The notes beneath the pieces were generated by a model. That model did not search any database. It saw nothing but the letters and a program-made list of their open reading frames with translations, and was not told the origin of the DNA. From Serratia symbiotica (GTDB taxonomy: Bacteria; Pseudomonadota; Gammaproteobacteria; Enterobacterales; Enterobacteriaceae): a stretch of DNA of 64,000 nucleotides. Numbering within the stretch: the first letter of the stretch is position 1; each line of letters starts with the position of its first letter. The DNA lies in the NCBI RefSeq assembly GCF_000821185.2, contig NZ_CP050855.1:682001-746000 (forward strand). The letters are read 5' to 3'. This document shows positions 51,868 to 63,426 of this stretch, piece after piece. The position numbers and the translations under genes are program-made.

Positions 51868-52449
51868 ATGTACCACGATCTTATTCGCAGTGAACTGAAC
51901 GAAGCGGGCGACACTTTGGCGAAATTTATCAGTGACGATGCCAATATCGACGCCATTCAACGTGCGGCAGTGCTGCTGGCGGACGCCTTCAAAGCTGGCG
52001 GCAAAGTGATCTCCTGCGGCAATGGCGGCTCCCATTGTGACGCGATGCACTTCGCCGAAGAACTGACCGGTCGCTACCGCGAAAACCGCCCCGGCTATCC
52101 GGCTATTGCGGTTTCCGATGTCAGTCACCTGTCCTGCGTCAGTAACGATTTTGGCTACGACTATGTGTTTTCACGCTATGTGGAAGCGGTGGGTCGTGAA
52201 GGCGATGTGTTGCTGGGTATTTCCACTTCTGGTAACTCCGGCAACATTATCAAAGCCATCGAAGTGTCGCGCGCCAAGGGGATGAAAGTGATTACCCTAA
52301 CCGGTAAAGACGGCGGCAAAATGGCGGGTTCCGCCGATGTGGAAATCCGCGTGCCACACTTTGGCTATGCTGATCGCATTCAGGAGATCCATATCAAAGC
52401 GATTCACATCTTGATTCAACTGATCGAAAAAGAGATGATCAAGGCATAA
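51868..52449 (+). CDS. gmhA: Sedoheptulose-7-phosphate isomerase
   Basis: The 193-residue SIS-domain enzyme makes D-glycero-D-manno-heptose-7-phosphate, the first step of lipopolysaccharide core heptose synthesis. Motifs: [39 protein letters not shown] and the C-terminal [15 protein letters not shown] with the catalytic His. ATG 51868 gives the exact family length and start [10 protein letters not shown]; the frame is open upstream. Confidence 0.96.
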   Translation: MYHDLIRSELNEAGDTLAKFISDDANIDAIQRAAVLLADAFKAGGKVISCGNGGSHCDAMHFAEELTGRYRENRPGYPAIAVSDVSHLSCVSNDFGYDYVFSRYVEAVGREGDVLLGISTSGNSGNIIKAIEVSRAKGMKVITLTGKDGGKMAGSADVEIRVPHFGYADRIQEIHIKAIHILIQLIEKEMIKA

Positions 52450-52533
52450 TTGCTAATGCGAAGAAAGAAGAGTATGGGGGCAGCATGTTGCACCCATACT
52501 AGGCAGTGTCCGTGTGATTAAGGAGTGCTGGCG

Positions 52534-53307
52534 ATGTGTGAATTGCTTGGGATGAGTGCAAATGTCCCAACCGATATCTGCTTTAGCTTTTCCGGATTGC
52601 TCCAGCGTGGTGGCCGAACTGGGCCACATAAGGATGGCTGGGGCATTACCTTCTATGAAGGGAACGGTTGCCGCACCTTTAAAGATCCACAGCCGAGTTT
52701 CAACTCGCCGATCGCCCACCTGGTACAGGACTACCCCATACAGTCCTGCGCAGTGGTTTCGCATATCCGCCAAGCCAACCGTGGCAAAGTGGCATTGGAA
52801 AATACCCACCCTTTTACCCGTGAGCTGTGGGGGCGCAATTGGACCTATGCACATAACGGCCAACTCAAAGGCTACCGCCAGTTGAAAACCGGTACTTTCC
52901 GTCCGGTAGGCCAGACTGACAGTGAGTACGCTTTCTGTTGGCTATTGCATCAGTTGTCTGTGAAATACCCGCGTACTCCCAGCCATTGGGCGGCGGTATT
53001 CCGCTATATCGCGCAGTTGGCGGATCAACTGCGCCAGAAAGGGGTGTTCAATATGCTGTTGTCGGATGGCCGCTTTGTGATGGCTTATTGCTCCAACAAC
53101 CTGTGCTGGATCACGCGTCGCGCACCTTTTGGCAAGGCCACGTTGCTTGATCAAGATATTGAGATTGATTTTCAGCAGCAGACCACACCTGATGATGTGG
53201 TTACGGTGATCGCTACTCAGCCGCTGACCACCAACGAAACCTGGAACAGGATCGCGCCAGGTGAGTTTGCGTTATTTCACTTTGGTGAACGGCTGGCTCT
53301 GGGTTAA
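52534..53307 (+). CDS. yafJ: Class II glutamine amidotransferase YafJ
   Basis: The 257-residue protein has an N-terminal nucleophile Cys2 after Met ([14 protein letters not shown]), so I use ATG 52534, which has AAGGAG 8 bases upstream. Further Ntn-hydrolase motifs are visible: [34 protein letters not shown] and [10 protein letters not shown]. Its biological substrate is not known. It overlaps dpaA tail to tail by 4 bases. Confidence 0.94.
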   Translation: MCELLGMSANVPTDICFSFSGLLQRGGRTGPHKDGWGITFYEGNGCRTFKDPQPSFNSPIAHLVQDYPIQSCAVVSHIRQANRGKVALENTHPFTRELWGRNWTYAHNGQLKGYRQLKTGTFRPVGQTDSEYAFCWLLHQLSVKYPRTPSHWAAVFRYIAQLADQLRQKGVFNMLLSDGRFVMAYCSNNLCWITRRAPFGKATLLDQDIEIDFQQQTTPDDVVTVIATQPLTTNETWNRIAPGEFALFHFGERLALG

Positions 53308-54035
53308 TAAGTGGGGGGGGACATGGCTGACGTGTACTGTGCCATCGTGTTATTGCTCATCAGCGGGCGATTCAGCACATACTGACCATTGGCGACAGCC
53401 ATCCTGGGGGGCTGCTGGTTTTTGACGAAGTAGTTGTAGCCAGGTTCCAACTGCCGCCAGAAGGCGATGTAGCTCGATGAGCGGTGGCGTTGCAAGTTCT
53501 GTTTGGTCATGCGGAACGGATAGATGCTGATATCAATGCGGCTCTGACCATAGGCGAAAGCGGCGGCGACATAGCGGTAAATCTCACCCATAGCGGTATT
53601 GGTCATTGCGTAGCAACCTATCGATTTGCATTCACCGTGGATCATCAGATAGGCACCAGAATATCCTTGAGCTTTGTCGTAATCATTTGGGAAGCCGATA
53701 TTAATCGCCCGATAATACTGGCTGTCGGGTTTCAGATGGCGTACGTCAATACTGTAAAAGCCTTCTGGACTTTTAAAATCACCTTGCTGGCGCTTTGGGC
53801 CGAGACCACCAGAGAAACTACAGATACGGAAGGACTTCGCTAGACGGAATTGGTCACCGATTTTGGTATACAATTCCAGCGTGCGCTCTTCTTTGAAGAT
53901 CTGAATATAGACCGGCGCACCGACTAATTGCTGTTGAACGACCGGCAGTGTGGGTAGCTGCGTGTTAGCGCTGCAAGCTGTGAGTATCGGCATAGCAAGA
54001 AACATCGCAAACCACAGCGCGATTTTGCCCATCAT
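53304..54035 (-). CDS. dpaA: Peptidoglycan-Lpp hydrolase DpaA (YafK, YkuD fold)
   Basis: The 243-residue periplasmic protein has an N-terminal lipoprotein-like signal ([20 protein letters not shown], lipobox LTAC). The YkuD domain has the catalytic motif [14 protein letters not shown] (His and Cys). YafK/LdtF/DpaA has been shown in E. coli to release Braun lipoprotein from peptidoglycan. Intact; a MITE sits 38 bases upstream of its start. Confidence 0.93.
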   Translation of the reverse strand: MMGKIALWFAMFLAMPILTACSANTQLPTLPVVQQQLVGAPVYIQIFKEERTLELYTKIGDQFRLAKSFRICSFSGGLGPKRQQGDFKSPEGFYSIDVRHLKPDSQYYRAINIGFPNDYDKAQGYSGAYLMIHGECKSIGCYAMTNTAMGEIYRYVAAAFAYGQSRIDISIYPFRMTKQNLQRHRSSSYIAFWRQLEPGYNYFVKNQQPPRMAVANGQYVLNRPLMSNNTMAQYTSAMSPPTY

Positions 54036-54073
54036 TTATTCCTATAATTATATTCATTTTATCTGCTGACTAA

Positions 54074-54217
54074 GAACCTATCCCAGTAGGCTATCTTATT
54101 TGCCATTTTGGCCCTGGGCAGTGCTCACCCTCCCATATACTCTCTGTACGCGCCGGTTGTTGCGCGCTGTCGGTGTGTACACTGGCTGCAACAATGTACG
54201 CTTAATGGGATAGGTTC
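54074..54217. repeat. MITE copy 7, upstream of dpaA
   Basis: GAACCTATCCCAGTAGGC at 54074 and TTAATGGGATAGGTTC ending 54217, flanked by TAA and TTA. Confidence 0.9.
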
Positions 54218-54748
54218 TTAATGACCATGGTGCCACTGATCAATATTTACGGTCAAAACACGGACAGATTACCAGTGTGTTTATTTTTAGCAATATGCGG
54301 AATGTATAAAAAAACAACAAACATCAATAAGACTGACACCTCGGGCAGCTATTAACGATAGGTCGGTCAAAACAGCCAAATTTTATTTACGTTTGCTTGA
54401 CTCAGGTCACTGTATGATGCAGAAGAATGCTGCGGGAAATGTTAACATTCCAAATTCATTTAATGCGCTGTGATGTTTGAAATAGAAGTGATCATGCTAT
54501 TAACTCCGTGGCGATTTTGCCACGCAGGGCTAGCAGCGCTGCCTGCCATACCCGCTAGGGATCAAGGAGTGAATCAAGGAAATGCGTGTTACCCCGTTTT
54601 TTCAGTGTGCGAAATTTCACGTTGGGATCTTCGCTAGCACGTTCACCCCTGAGGTCGTTCTCATCATTTCATCGTCCTGGCATCGTCGGCCCCCGTCTCT
54701 GGAGCCGACCGGTATGACGTGTAAACCATTCAACATCGTACAAATCCT
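54218..54748. other. Upstream region of nqrA
   Basis: It is AT-rich up to about 54480, then GC-richer. No gene is seen on either strand. It should contain the nqr operon promoter, but no clear -35/-10 pair with correct spacing was recognised. Confidence 0.4.
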
Positions 54749-56098
54749 ATGATTAAAATCACAAAAGGGCTGGATTTGCCCATAGCTGGAGCGCCGATTC
54801 AGACGATCCTTGATGGTCCTAAGATTCAGCATGTTGCCCTGCTTGGGCAAGAGTATGTCGCAATGCGTCCCTCCATGCTGGTACAGGAAGGCGATACCGT
54901 TAACAAAGGCCAGGCGTTGTTTGAAGATAAAAAGAACCCTGGGGTTATCTTCACGGCACCAGCCAGCGGTCGCATCGTCGCCATTAATCGTGGCGAGCGC
55001 CGCATATTGCAGTCGGTGGTGATTGCGCTGGAAGACGGTGGTGATCGGCAGTTGGCGTTCGCGCACTACCCGATCGATGCATTGACGCAGTTGCCGCGTG
55101 AACAGGTGGAAAGCGAACTGCTCGCCAGCGGTCTGTGGACGGCGTTGCGCACCCGGCCGTTCAGTAAAACACCACGCCCCGGTAGTACGCCGCGTGCCAT
55201 TTTCGTCACTGTCATAGACAGCCAGCCGTTGGCTGCTGATCCGCAAGTGATCATCGCCGAACAGCCGGCGGCGTTTAACGCTGGGCTGACGGTGCTGACG
55301 CGTCTGACCGACGGCAAGGTGCACGTCTGCCATTCTGCCGGTGCCAAGTTGAGTCGACAGCCAGGGGAGCAGATCCTCTATCACGAATTTTCCGGTCCGC
55401 ATCCCGCCGGGTTGGTGGGCACCCACATTCACTTCCTGGAGCCGGTCAGCCAGAAAAAAACGGTCTGGCATATCGGCTATCAGGATGTAATCGCCATTGG
55501 CACACTATTTACTACCGGTATCCTCGACACTCATCGGGTTATAGCGCTGGCCGGGCCGCAGGTGGTACAGCCAAGTCTGCTGCGCACCCGTCTGGGGGCC
55601 AGCATGGATGAACTGACCGCCGGCCGGTTGAAAGCCGGTGAAAACCGGGTGATTTCCGGTTCGGTGTTGAGCGGTGTGCGTGTCTCTGGGGCCAGTGCCT
55701 GGCTCGGCCGCTTCCACTTGCAGGTCTCGGTGTTGGAAGAGGGGCGTGAGAAAGAACTGTTCGGCTGGATCCTGCCCTCGCCAAATAAATTCTCCATTAC
55801 CCGCACCACGTTGGGCCACTTCCTGAAGAATAAGCGGTTTGCCTTTTCGACCAGCACCCACGGCGGTGAACGCGCCATGGTGCCGATCGGCAATTATGAA
55901 CGGGTGATGCCGCTAGATATCCTGCCGACCCTGCTGCTGCGTGAGCTGCTGGTGGGCGACAGTGACAGCGCCCAGGCATTGGGCTGTTTAGAGCTGGATG
56001 AGGAAGATCTGGCGCTGTGTACCTTCGTCTGCCCCGGCAAGTATGAATACGCGCCGATACTGCGCGACGTGCTGACCAAGATTGAGCAGGAAGGATAA
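54749..56098 (+). CDS. nqrA: Na+-translocating NADH:quinone reductase subunit A
   Basis: The 449-residue cytoplasmic-side subunit binds quinone in the Na+-NQR complex. It has the conserved start [20 protein letters not shown] and the biotin-lipoyl-like part ([28 protein letters not shown]). It is intact and the first gene of nqrABCDEF, 3 bases before nqrB. Confidence 0.96.
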   Translation: MIKITKGLDLPIAGAPIQTILDGPKIQHVALLGQEYVAMRPSMLVQEGDTVNKGQALFEDKKNPGVIFTAPASGRIVAINRGERRILQSVVIALEDGGDRQLAFAHYPIDALTQLPREQVESELLASGLWTALRTRPFSKTPRPGSTPRAIFVTVIDSQPLAADPQVIIAEQPAAFNAGLTVLTRLTDGKVHVCHSAGAKLSRQPGEQILYHEFSGPHPAGLVGTHIHFLEPVSQKKTVWHIGYQDVIAIGTLFTTGILDTHRVIALAGPQVVQPSLLRTRLGASMDELTAGRLKAGENRVISGSVLSGVRVSGASAWLGRFHLQVSVLEEGREKELFGWILPSPNKFSITRTTLGHFLKNKRFAFSTSTHGGERAMVPIGNYERVMPLDILPTLLLRELLVGDSDSAQALGCLELDEEDLALCTFVCPGKYEYAPILRDVLTKIEQEG

Positions 56099-56101
56099 CC
56101 G

Positions 56102-57343
56102 ATGGGCCTGAAGCATTTTTTTGACAAGATTGAGCATCATTTCACGCCGGGCGGCAAACTGGAACGATGGTATCCGCTGTTCGAGGCGACCACCACGGTG
56201 TTCTATACCCCCGGCACGGTGACGCGTGGCGCTTCGCATGTGCGTGACGCCATTGACCTGAAACGCATGATGATCCTGGTGTGGCTAGCGGTATTTCCGG
56301 CGATGTTCTGGGGCATGTACAACGTCGGCCATCAGGCGATCCCGGCGCTGCATCATCTGTACAGCGGCGATCAGTTGCAGCGGGTACTGGCGGGCGACTG
56401 GCATTATCGCCTGGCGCAGTGGCTGGGTGCTTCACTGGCAGCAGACGCTGGCTGGGTCAGTAAAATGGCGTTGGGTGCTTGCTACTTCGTGCCGATTTAC
56501 GCGCTAGTGTTTATCGTCGGAGGCTTCTGGGAAGTGTTGTTCGCCATGATCCGCAAGCACGAGATCAACGAAGGTTTCTTTGTTACCTCGATCCTGTTTG
56601 CACTGATCGTGCCGCCAACGCTGCCGCTGTGGCAGGCGGCGCTGGGTATTACTTTCGGCGTGGTGGTGGCGAAGGAGATCTTTGGCGGCACCGGGCGCAA
56701 TTTCCTTAACCCGGCGTTAGCGGGGCGCGCCTTCTTGTTCTTTGCCTACCCGGCGCAGATCTCCGGTGATTTGGTGTGGACTTCCGCCGATGGTTTTTCT
56801 GGCGCGACGCCGCTGGCGCAGTGGAGTGCAGGCGGGGCGCACAGCTTAAGCAACGTAGTGACCGGCCAGTCCATCAGTTGGATGGATGCCTTCCTCGGCA
56901 ATATCCCCGGTTCGGTGGGGGAGGTCTCCACGCTGATGATCCTGATAGGCGGCGCAATCATCCTGTTTAGCCGCGTGGCCTCCTGGCGTATCGTCGCCGG
57001 TGTGATGCTTGGCATGATGGTCTCTGCCTGCCTGTTCAACGCCATGGGTTCCGCCAGCAACCCGATGTTCGCCATGCCTTGGTACTGGCACCTGGTATTG
57101 GGCGGCTTCGCTTTCGGCATGGTCTTTATGGCCACCGACCCGGTTTCCGCCGCGTTTACCAACAAGGGGAAATGGGGGTATGGCATGCTGATCGGCATGA
57201 TGTGTGTGTTGATCCGGGTGATCAACCCGGCCTACCCGGAAGGCATGATGCTGGCGATCCTGTTCGCCAACCTGTTCGCACCGCTGTTTGATTATCTGGT
57301 GGTGCGGGCCAATATCAAGCGGAGAAGAGTCCGTGGTGAATGA
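56102..57343 (+). CDS. nqrB: Na+-NQR subunit B
   Basis: The 413-residue inner-membrane protein has about ten helices and the covalent-FMN site SGATPLAQ (Thr in DGFSGATP, ~residue 236). Length matches the family (~413). It probably forms the main Na+ path with other subunits. Confidence 0.96.
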   Translation: MGLKHFFDKIEHHFTPGGKLERWYPLFEATTTVFYTPGTVTRGASHVRDAIDLKRMMILVWLAVFPAMFWGMYNVGHQAIPALHHLYSGDQLQRVLAGDWHYRLAQWLGASLAADAGWVSKMALGACYFVPIYALVFIVGGFWEVLFAMIRKHEINEGFFVTSILFALIVPPTLPLWQAALGITFGVVVAKEIFGGTGRNFLNPALAGRAFLFFAYPAQISGDLVWTSADGFSGATPLAQWSAGGAHSLSNVVTGQSISWMDAFLGNIPGSVGEVSTLMILIGGAIILFSRVASWRIVAGVMLGMMVSACLFNAMGSASNPMFAMPWYWHLVLGGFAFGMVFMATDPVSAAFTNKGKWGYGMLIGMMCVLIRVINPAYPEGMMLAILFANLFAPLFDYLVVRANIKRRRVRGE

Positions 57344-58127
57344 ATCCAAAAATGACAGCATCAGTAAAACGTTGCTGGTGGTGCTACTGCTGTGTCTGGT
57401 GTGTTCGGTGGTGGTGGCCGGTTCCGCCGTTGGCCTGAAATCCAAACAGCAGCAGCAAAAGTTGCTCGACAAGCAACGTAACATCCTCGATGTTGCTGGT
57501 TTGTTGCAGCCGAAGATGGCAAGCGAGCAAGTCAAAAACCTGTTCAGCCAGCGCATCGAACCACGCCTGCTGGATTTAAATAGCGGTGAGTTGCTGGTGA
57601 GTAAAGCGACAACGTTCGATCTGGCCGCCGCGCTGCGCGATGACAACAAAAGCGCGGCACTGGCAGCGAGTGACGATCCGGCTGGCATCAAACGCCGCAG
57701 CAATCAGGCCGAAATCTACCTGGTGCGTGATGAACAGGGTACGGTGAGCAAGATTGTGCTGCCGGTGTATGGCACCGGCCTGTGGTCAATGATGTACGCC
57801 TTTTTGGCGCTGGATAGCAACGGTAACACGGTAAAGGGCATCACCTACTACGATCAGGGGGAAACTCCAGGGCTGGGGGGTGAAGTTGAAAACGCTGGCT
57901 GGCGTCAGCAGTGGGTTGGCAAAAAGTTGTTTGATGACAACGGTCAACCAGCGATTCGTGTGGTGAAAGGCGGGGCGCGTCCAGGAGATGAGCATGCAGT
58001 GGACGGCCTGTCCGGCGCTACGCTGACCTCCAACGGCGTACAACATACGTTTGATTTCTGGTTGGGCGAGTACGGCTTCGGCCCGTTCCTGAAAAAAGTG
58101 CGTGAAGGAGCGCTGAAAAATGGCTGA
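57333..58127 (+). CDS. nqrC: Na+-NQR subunit C
   Basis: The 264-residue subunit has one N-terminal membrane helix ([20 protein letters not shown]) and a periplasmic FMN domain with the covalent-FMN Thr in [12 protein letters not shown]. It begins at GTG 57333, 8 bases after GGAG and inside the nqrB 3' end; GTG 57336 is an alternative. It overlaps nqrD by 8 bases. Confidence 0.94.
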   Translation: MVNESKNDSISKTLLVVLLLCLVCSVVVAGSAVGLKSKQQQQKLLDKQRNILDVAGLLQPKMASEQVKNLFSQRIEPRLLDLNSGELLVSKATTFDLAAALRDDNKSAALAASDDPAGIKRRSNQAEIYLVRDEQGTVSKIVLPVYGTGLWSMMYAFLALDSNGNTVKGITYYDQGETPGLGGEVENAGWRQQWVGKKLFDDNGQPAIRVVKGGARPGDEHAVDGLSGATLTSNGVQHTFDFWLGEYGFGPFLKKVREGALKNG

Positions 58128-58749
58128 TCCCAAAGAAATCAAGCGGGTTCTTCTAGGGCCGCTGTTCGACAACAACCCAATCGCCTTGCAAGTGCTGGGC
58201 GTCTGTTCGGCGTTGGCGGTGACCACCAAGCTGGAGACGGCGCTAGTGATGGCCATCGCGGTAACGCTGGTGACGGCGTTCTCCAGCTTCTTCATCTCGC
58301 TGATTCGTCACTTTATTCCGAATAGCGTGCGCATTATCGTACAGATGGCGATTATCGCTTCCTTGGTGATCGTGGTAGACCAGTTACTGCGCGCCTACGC
58401 GTTCGAGATTTCCAAGCAACTGTCGGTGTTCGTGGGCTTGATTATCACCAATTGCATTGTGATGGGGCGTGCCGAGGCTTACGCCATGAAATCGCCGCCG
58501 ATCGAGAGCTTTATGGATGGCATCGGCAACGGGCTGGGCTACGGGGTGATCCTGGTACTGGTCGGCTTCCTGCGAGAGCTAATCGGCTCCGGCAAGCTAT
58601 TTGGCATCCCGGTGCTGGAGACGGTGCAGAACGGCGGCTGGTATCAGCCGAACGGTCTGTTCCTGCTGGCACCGAGCGCGTTCTTTATCATCGGCCTGCT
58701 AATCTGGGTGTTGCGCACCTTGAAGCCCGCACAGATCGAAAAGGAGTAA
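58120..58749 (+). CDS. nqrD: Na+-NQR subunit D
   Basis: The 209-residue six-helix inner-membrane protein ([40 protein letters not shown]) is homologous to RnfE. With NqrE it holds an iron centre between conserved Cys residues (ITNCIVMGR). It is intact. Confidence 0.96.
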   Translation: MADPKEIKRVLLGPLFDNNPIALQVLGVCSALAVTTKLETALVMAIAVTLVTAFSSFFISLIRHFIPNSVRIIVQMAIIASLVIVVDQLLRAYAFEISKQLSVFVGLIITNCIVMGRAEAYAMKSPPIESFMDGIGNGLGYGVILVLVGFLRELIGSGKLFGIPVLETVQNGGWYQPNGLFLLAPSAFFIIGLLIWVLRTLKPAQIEKE

Positions 58750-58755
58750 TGGCCG

Positions 58756-59352
58756 ATGGAACACTATATCAGCCTGTTTGTGCGCGCGGTGTTCGTTGAG
58801 AACATGGCGCTGGCATTCTTCCTGGGGATGTGCACCTTCCTTGCGGTGTCGAAGACAGTATCGACTGCCTTCGGCCTAGGGGTGGCGGTGACTCTGGTGC
58901 TCGGTATTTCGGTGCCGGTAAATAACCTGGTTTACAACCTGATCTTGCGTGATGGCGCATTGGTAGCAGACGTCGATTTAAGCTTCCTCAACTTTATTAC
59001 CTTCATCGGCGTCATCGCCGCGCTGGTGCAGATTCTGGAGATGATCCTCGATCGCTGCTTCCCATCACTGTATAACGCGCTCGGCATCTTTTTGCCGCTG
59101 ATCACCGTCAACTGCGCCATCTTCGGTGGCGTGTCTTTTATGGTGCAGCGCGATTACAACTTTGCCGAATCGGTGGTGTACGGCTTTGGCTCCGGCATGG
59201 GCTGGATGCTGGCGATCGTCGCTATGGCGGGGATACGCGAAAAACTCAAGTATGCCAATGTTCCCGCAGGGTTGCGTGGCCTGGGCATTACCTTTATCAC
59301 CACCGGGCTGATGGCGCTGGGCTTTATGTCTTTCTCCGGTGTTCAGTTGTAA
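58756..59352 (+). CDS. nqrE: Na+-NQR subunit E
   Basis: The 198-residue six-helix inner-membrane protein ([40 protein letters not shown]) is homologous to RnfA and partners with NqrD. It has the usual length of 198. Confidence 0.96.
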   Translation: MEHYISLFVRAVFVENMALAFFLGMCTFLAVSKTVSTAFGLGVAVTLVLGISVPVNNLVYNLILRDGALVADVDLSFLNFITFIGVIAALVQILEMILDRCFPSLYNALGIFLPLITVNCAIFGGVSFMVQRDYNFAESVVYGFGSGMGWMLAIVAMAGIREKLKYANVPAGLRGLGITFITTGLMALGFMSFSGVQL

Positions 59353-59367
59353 AGGCGGGAAGAATTT

Positions 59368-60590
59368 ATGGAAATTATTTTAGGCGTAGTGATGTTTACT
59401 GGCATCGTGATGGTGCTGGTGCTACTAATCCTGTTTGCCAAATCGAAGCTGGTGAATACTGGCGACATCGCGGTGGAGATCAACGGCGATTTGGATAAAA
59501 GCTTCAGCGCGCCAGCGGGTGACAAACTGCTTAACCTGCTCTCCAATCAGGGGATCTTTGTTTCCTCGGCTTGCGGCGGCGGCGGCTCTTGCGGCCAGTG
59601 CCGGGTTGTGATCAAAGAGGGGGGGGGGATATCTTGCCGACCGAACTGTCGCATATCAACAAGCGCGAAGCGAAAGCGGGGTGCCGCCTGGCTTGCCAGG
59701 TGAACGTAAAACAGAACCTGAAAATCGAACTGCCGGAAGAAATTTTCGGCGTGAAGAAGTGGGCGTGCGAGGTTATCTCCAACGATAACAAAGCTACTTT
59801 TATCAAAGAGCTGAAGCTGAAAATTCCTGCGGGGGAAGACGTGCCGTTCCGCGCCGGTGGGTTTATCCAGATCGAAGCGCCGGCCCACGACATTAGCTAC
59901 GCCGATTTTGCGGTGCCGCAGGAGTATCGTGGCGACTGGGACAGATTTAATTTGTTTCGCTATCGTTCAGTGGCCAATGACACCACGGTGCGTGCCTACT
60001 CGATGGCTAACTACCCAGACGAAAAAGGTATCATCATGCTCAACGTGCGCATCGCCACGCCACCGCCGAATAATCCGGATGTGCCGCCTGGCATCATGTC
60101 TTCCTACATCTGGTCGCTAAAGGCTGGCGACAGAGTGACCATCTCCGGGCCGTTCGGCGAGTTCTTTGCCAAGGATACCAACGCCGAAATGGTCTTTATC
60201 GGTGGCGGTGCGGGTATGGCACCAATGCGGTCACACATTTTTGATCAACTCAAACGCCTGAACTCGCAGCGCAAGATCACCTTCTGGTACGGTGCTCGCT
60301 CGCTGCGTGAAATGTTCTATGAAGATGACTTTAACCGGTTGCAAGCGGAGAACGAAAACTTTACCTGGCATGTCGCGCTGTCCGATCCGCAGCCGGAAGA
60401 TAACTGGACTGGCTACACCGGCTTTATCCATCATGTTCTGCTAGAGAACTATCTACGTAACCATCCGTCACCTGAGGAGTGTGAGTTCTACATGTGCGGG
60501 CCGCCGATGATGAATGCGGCGGTGATCAAGATGCTGAAAGATTTGGGTGTTGAGGATGAAAATATCATGCTGGATGATTTTGGTGGCTAA
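59368..60590 (+). pseudogene. nqrF: Na+-NQR subunit F, frameshift in a G10 tract
   Basis: The N-terminal helix and [2Fe-2S] ligands [15 protein letters not shown] are in one frame. After ATCAAAGA a run of ten G (59619-59628) puts the rest out of frame; adding one G would give [15 protein letters not shown] and continue through the FAD (RAYSMANY) and NADH ([12 protein letters not shown]) domains to …LDDFGG at 60590, ~407 residues. NqrF is the NADH-oxidising entry subunit, so this is critical. The tract could be a true mutation, a slippage-tolerant site or a sequencing error. Confidence 0.9.
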
Positions 60591-61619
60591 ATGCGTACAT
60601 TAATAATGAAAGGCTGGTTGACGATGGTGGCACTGGGTGCCACCTTGCTACTGACCGGCTGTAAGCCGGAACAAGTGAACCTGAATGGTAAAACCATGGG
60701 CACCTCGTATTCGATTCGCTACCTACCCGGCAAAGACACGCCTGCGGTGCAAGAGATGCAGGTGGAGATCGATAAACGGCTAGAGCGAGTGAACGATCAG
60801 ATGTCCACCTACCGGCCAGATTCCGAGCTGAGCCGCTTTAACGCCAGCCGCGTGGTGAATAAACCCTTCCCGGTGTCATCGGCTACCGCCAAGGTCGTGC
60901 GCGAGGCATTGCGCATCAATCGCGTGACCGACGGTGCGCTGGACGTGACTGTTGGATCGTTGGTCAATTTGTGGGGGTTCGGGCCGGAAGTGCGAGCGAC
61001 TAGAGTGCCGAGTGCTGCCGAACTGGAACAGCGCCGCGCTTGGACAGGTGCTGATAAACTCTCGGTGCACGGCAATACGTTGATGAAAAGCATTCCCGAG
61101 GTGTACGTTGATCTCTCGTCAATCGCCAAGGGCTACGGTGTGGACGTGGTTGCCGAGTATTTACAGTCGCAGCACGTTGAAAATTACATGGTGGATATCG
61201 GTGGTGAAGTGCGCACTCGCGGGCGTAACGGCGATCAGCAACCCTGGCGTATCGCCATTGAGCGCCCAACAGCCGGAGTGCAGCAGGTGCAGTTGGTGAT
61301 CCAACCGGGTGAGATGTCGATCGCTACCTCAGGAGATTACCGCAACTACTTCGAGCAGGACGGTGGGCGCTACTCGCACACCATCGATCCGAGCACTGGG
61401 TGGCCGATCAATCACCAACTGGTGTCGGTCACTGTGCTAAGCCCGATCTGCATGACCGCTGATGGCTTGTCCACTGGGCTGAACGTGCTGGGGCCGGAGC
61501 GTGGTATCGCGCTGGCCAACTTGCTGGAAATCCCGGTGCTGATGATAGTGAACACCGGCAATGGCTTAGAAGAGCGCTATTCCGAAGCCTTCAAACCCTA
61601 CCTGAAAAAAGGGTTATGA
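60591..61619 (+). CDS. apbE: FAD:protein FMN transferase ApbE
   Basis: The 342-residue lipoprotein (signal with TLLLTGCKPEQ) attaches FMN covalently to Thr of NqrB and NqrC in the periplasm. Motifs: GKTMGTSYSIRYLPG, GALDVTVGSLVNLWGFGP, VDLSSIAKGYGVD, DIGGEVRTRG and HTIDPSTGWPI. It starts directly after the nqrF stop. Intact. Confidence 0.95.
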   Translation: MRTLIMKGWLTMVALGATLLLTGCKPEQVNLNGKTMGTSYSIRYLPGKDTPAVQEMQVEIDKRLERVNDQMSTYRPDSELSRFNASRVVNKPFPVSSATAKVVREALRINRVTDGALDVTVGSLVNLWGFGPEVRATRVPSAAELEQRRAWTGADKLSVHGNTLMKSIPEVYVDLSSIAKGYGVDVVAEYLQSQHVENYMVDIGGEVRTRGRNGDQQPWRIAIERPTAGVQQVQLVIQPGEMSIATSGDYRNYFEQDGGRYSHTIDPSTGWPINHQLVSVTVLSPICMTADGLSTGLNVLGPERGIALANLLEIPVLMIVNTGNGLEERYSEAFKPYLKKGL

Positions 61620-61626
61620 GGTGACT

Positions 61627-61842
61627 ATGTTGACGGTATTTTTCGCCACCTTGGTACTATTTTTGTTGGTCATCGGTGGCATGTCGCTAGGCTACCTGTT
61701 TAAACGCAAAAGCTTGCAAGGGAGCTGCGGCGGGATCACTGCCTTGGGGATAGAAAAGGTCTGCCACTGCCCCGAACCCTGTGAGACGCGCAAGAAACGT
61801 GAGGCCAAAGCAGCGCTGCGCAATAAGCAGCGCATTTTTTAA
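61627..61842 (+). CDS. nqrM: Na+-NQR maturation protein NqrM
   Basis: The 71-residue membrane-anchored protein (DUF539) has one N-terminal helix (LTVFFATLVLFLLVIGGMSL) and four Cys in GSCGGITALGIEKVCHCPEP CE. NqrM delivers iron to the NqrD/NqrE site. I prefer ATG 61627; a GTG at 61621 is also in frame. It closes the operon before a terminator. Confidence 0.93.
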   Translation: MLTVFFATLVLFLLVIGGMSLGYLFKRKSLQGSCGGITALGIEKVCHCPEPCETRKKREAKAALRNKQRIF

Positions 61843-61847
61843 CTGAA

Positions 61848-61874
61848 ACCCGGCATGCGCCGGGTGTTGTTATT
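61848..61874 (+). terminator. Terminator of the nqr operon
   Basis: ACCCGGC (61848-61854) pairs with GCCGGGT (61859-61865) over ATGC, followed by a T-rich GTTGTTATT. Confidence 0.75.
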
Positions 61875-62039
61875 TGGCTTTTGACCTCCGGGGAAAATGT
61901 GCGTTTAGTCCGACGAGTTTTGATCATTCATCATCTCATGTTCATTGTCTAACACTAACAGGATTTAGGCGTGCCCTGAATCACTGTTCCACTACAGTCA
62001 GAGGTTACCGGTTCCTTGGACGGGGCCTGTAACTGACTG

Positions 62040-62226
62040 ATGAACGGAGAGTTGAGAGCCTTGCCAGTTGTCTATGTAGCCTGAGAGATCACTCGTTGGA
62101 TGATGTAAAAACGCTGTCGATGGACATAAATATGGCCTATATCAGCGCTGCCCGTATTTACCTCCCTCAAGGCCGTAGATAAAATCGCCTTCGATCACCT
62201 CCATGTAGCCAACATGTTCTGTGCCG
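62040..62226 (+). pseudogene. ISL3-family transposase fragment
   Basis: Two frames read DDVKTLSMDINMAYISAARI YLPQ and KAVDKIAFDHLHVANM. This matches the ISL3 core (…SMDM..AY…A….P.A.IVFD.FHV…). Both ends are missing and the right side joins a MITE terminus. Confidence 0.6.
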
Positions 62227-62253
62227 TTAATGTACGCCTACTGGGATAGGCTC
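62227..62253. repeat. MITE right terminus, solitary
   Basis: TGTACGCCTACTGGGATAGG then CTC and TAA is the right end of the MITE family, cut on the left by the ISL3 fragment. Confidence 0.7.
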
Positions 62254-62390
62254 TAAGTCATGGGGCTTCAGAAATAAAGCACTGTTCAACCTGGGCGTGA
62301 TGTTCCACTAGGGAAAGCCGAACATGGCGTTCTGTGTCCCCCATGATGATCGAGGAAGACCCATACTTATCCAGTATTATTGGAGGGACG

Positions 62391-63426
62391 ATGCGTAAAA
62401 TTATTCATGTCGACATGGACTGTTTCTTTGCAGCGGTAGAAATGCGCGATGATCCTAACCTGCGTGATATTCCGTTAGCCATTGGCGGCAGCGCCAATCA
62501 CCGGGGTGTGATCAGCACCGCCAACTATCCGGCGCGCCGCTACGGTGTGCACAGCGCTATGCCCGCATCTCACTTTGTTGCCGGGGCGTATGGCGGCCTA
62601 CAAAGAGGCTTCGCAGCATATCCGCGAGATCTTCGCCCGTTACACGCTGTTGATCGAACCGCTGTCGCTGGACGAAGCCTATTTGGACGTTACCGACAGT
62701 CTGCAATGTAACGGCTCAGCGTCGTTGATCGCCCAACAGATCCGCCAGGCGATCGTCGATGAGCTGAACCTTACCTCCTCGGCCGGTATCGCGCCGATCA
62801 AATTCCTTGCCAAGATCGCTTCCGAGTTGAATAAACCGAACGGCCAGTATGTGATTACGCCAGCACAGGTGCCGGGTTTTTTGCAGCAACTGCCGCTGAG
62901 TAAGCTCCCCGGTGTTGGCAAAGTCACCGCCAAGCGGCTGGAGGAAGTGGGACTGATCACTTGCGCCGACGTGCAACAGTACGATCTGGCGCTGCTGCTA
63001 AAACGCTTCGGCAAGTTCGGCCGGGTTCTGTGGGAACGCTGTCAGGGCATCGACCTGCGCGAGGTATCCTCACAGCGGCTGCGCAAATCGGTGGGGGTGG
63101 AATGCACGCTGGCAGAGGATATCCACGATTGGCAGGACTGCGAAGCGCTAATTGTCGATAAGCTCTATCCCGAACTGGAGATGCGGTTGCGCAAGGTGAA
63201 GCCAGATCTGCATATCGCCCGTCAGGGCGTGAAGCTGAAGTTTCACGATTTTCAGCAAACGACCCAAGAGCATGTTTTCCCGGTGCTCGATCGGCAAGAT
63301 CTGCTGGATGTCGCGCATCAAGTGTGGTGTAAAAGGCGTGGAGGGCGCGGCGTGCGGTTAGTGGGGCTGCACGTAACGCTGCTGAATCCGCAACTAGAGC
63401 GACAACTGCAACTACCCTGGGAATAA
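62391..63426 (+). pseudogene. dinB: DNA polymerase IV, internal deletion
   Basis: A correct start behind GGAGG ([20 protein letters not shown]) runs to YGVHSAMP, where about 25 bases are deleted (the family has ~8 more residues before CPHLTLLPG). The frame then shifts and the remaining ~285 residues are open ([37 protein letters not shown]) to 63426. The acidic motifs are present but in two frames. Pol IV is an SOS-induced translesion polymerase; this copy should be inactive. Confidence 0.92.

Noticed and set aside
54617..55471. Long minus-strand frame opposite nqrA
   Set aside because: nqrA is certain on the plus strand. The reverse frame has no family features.
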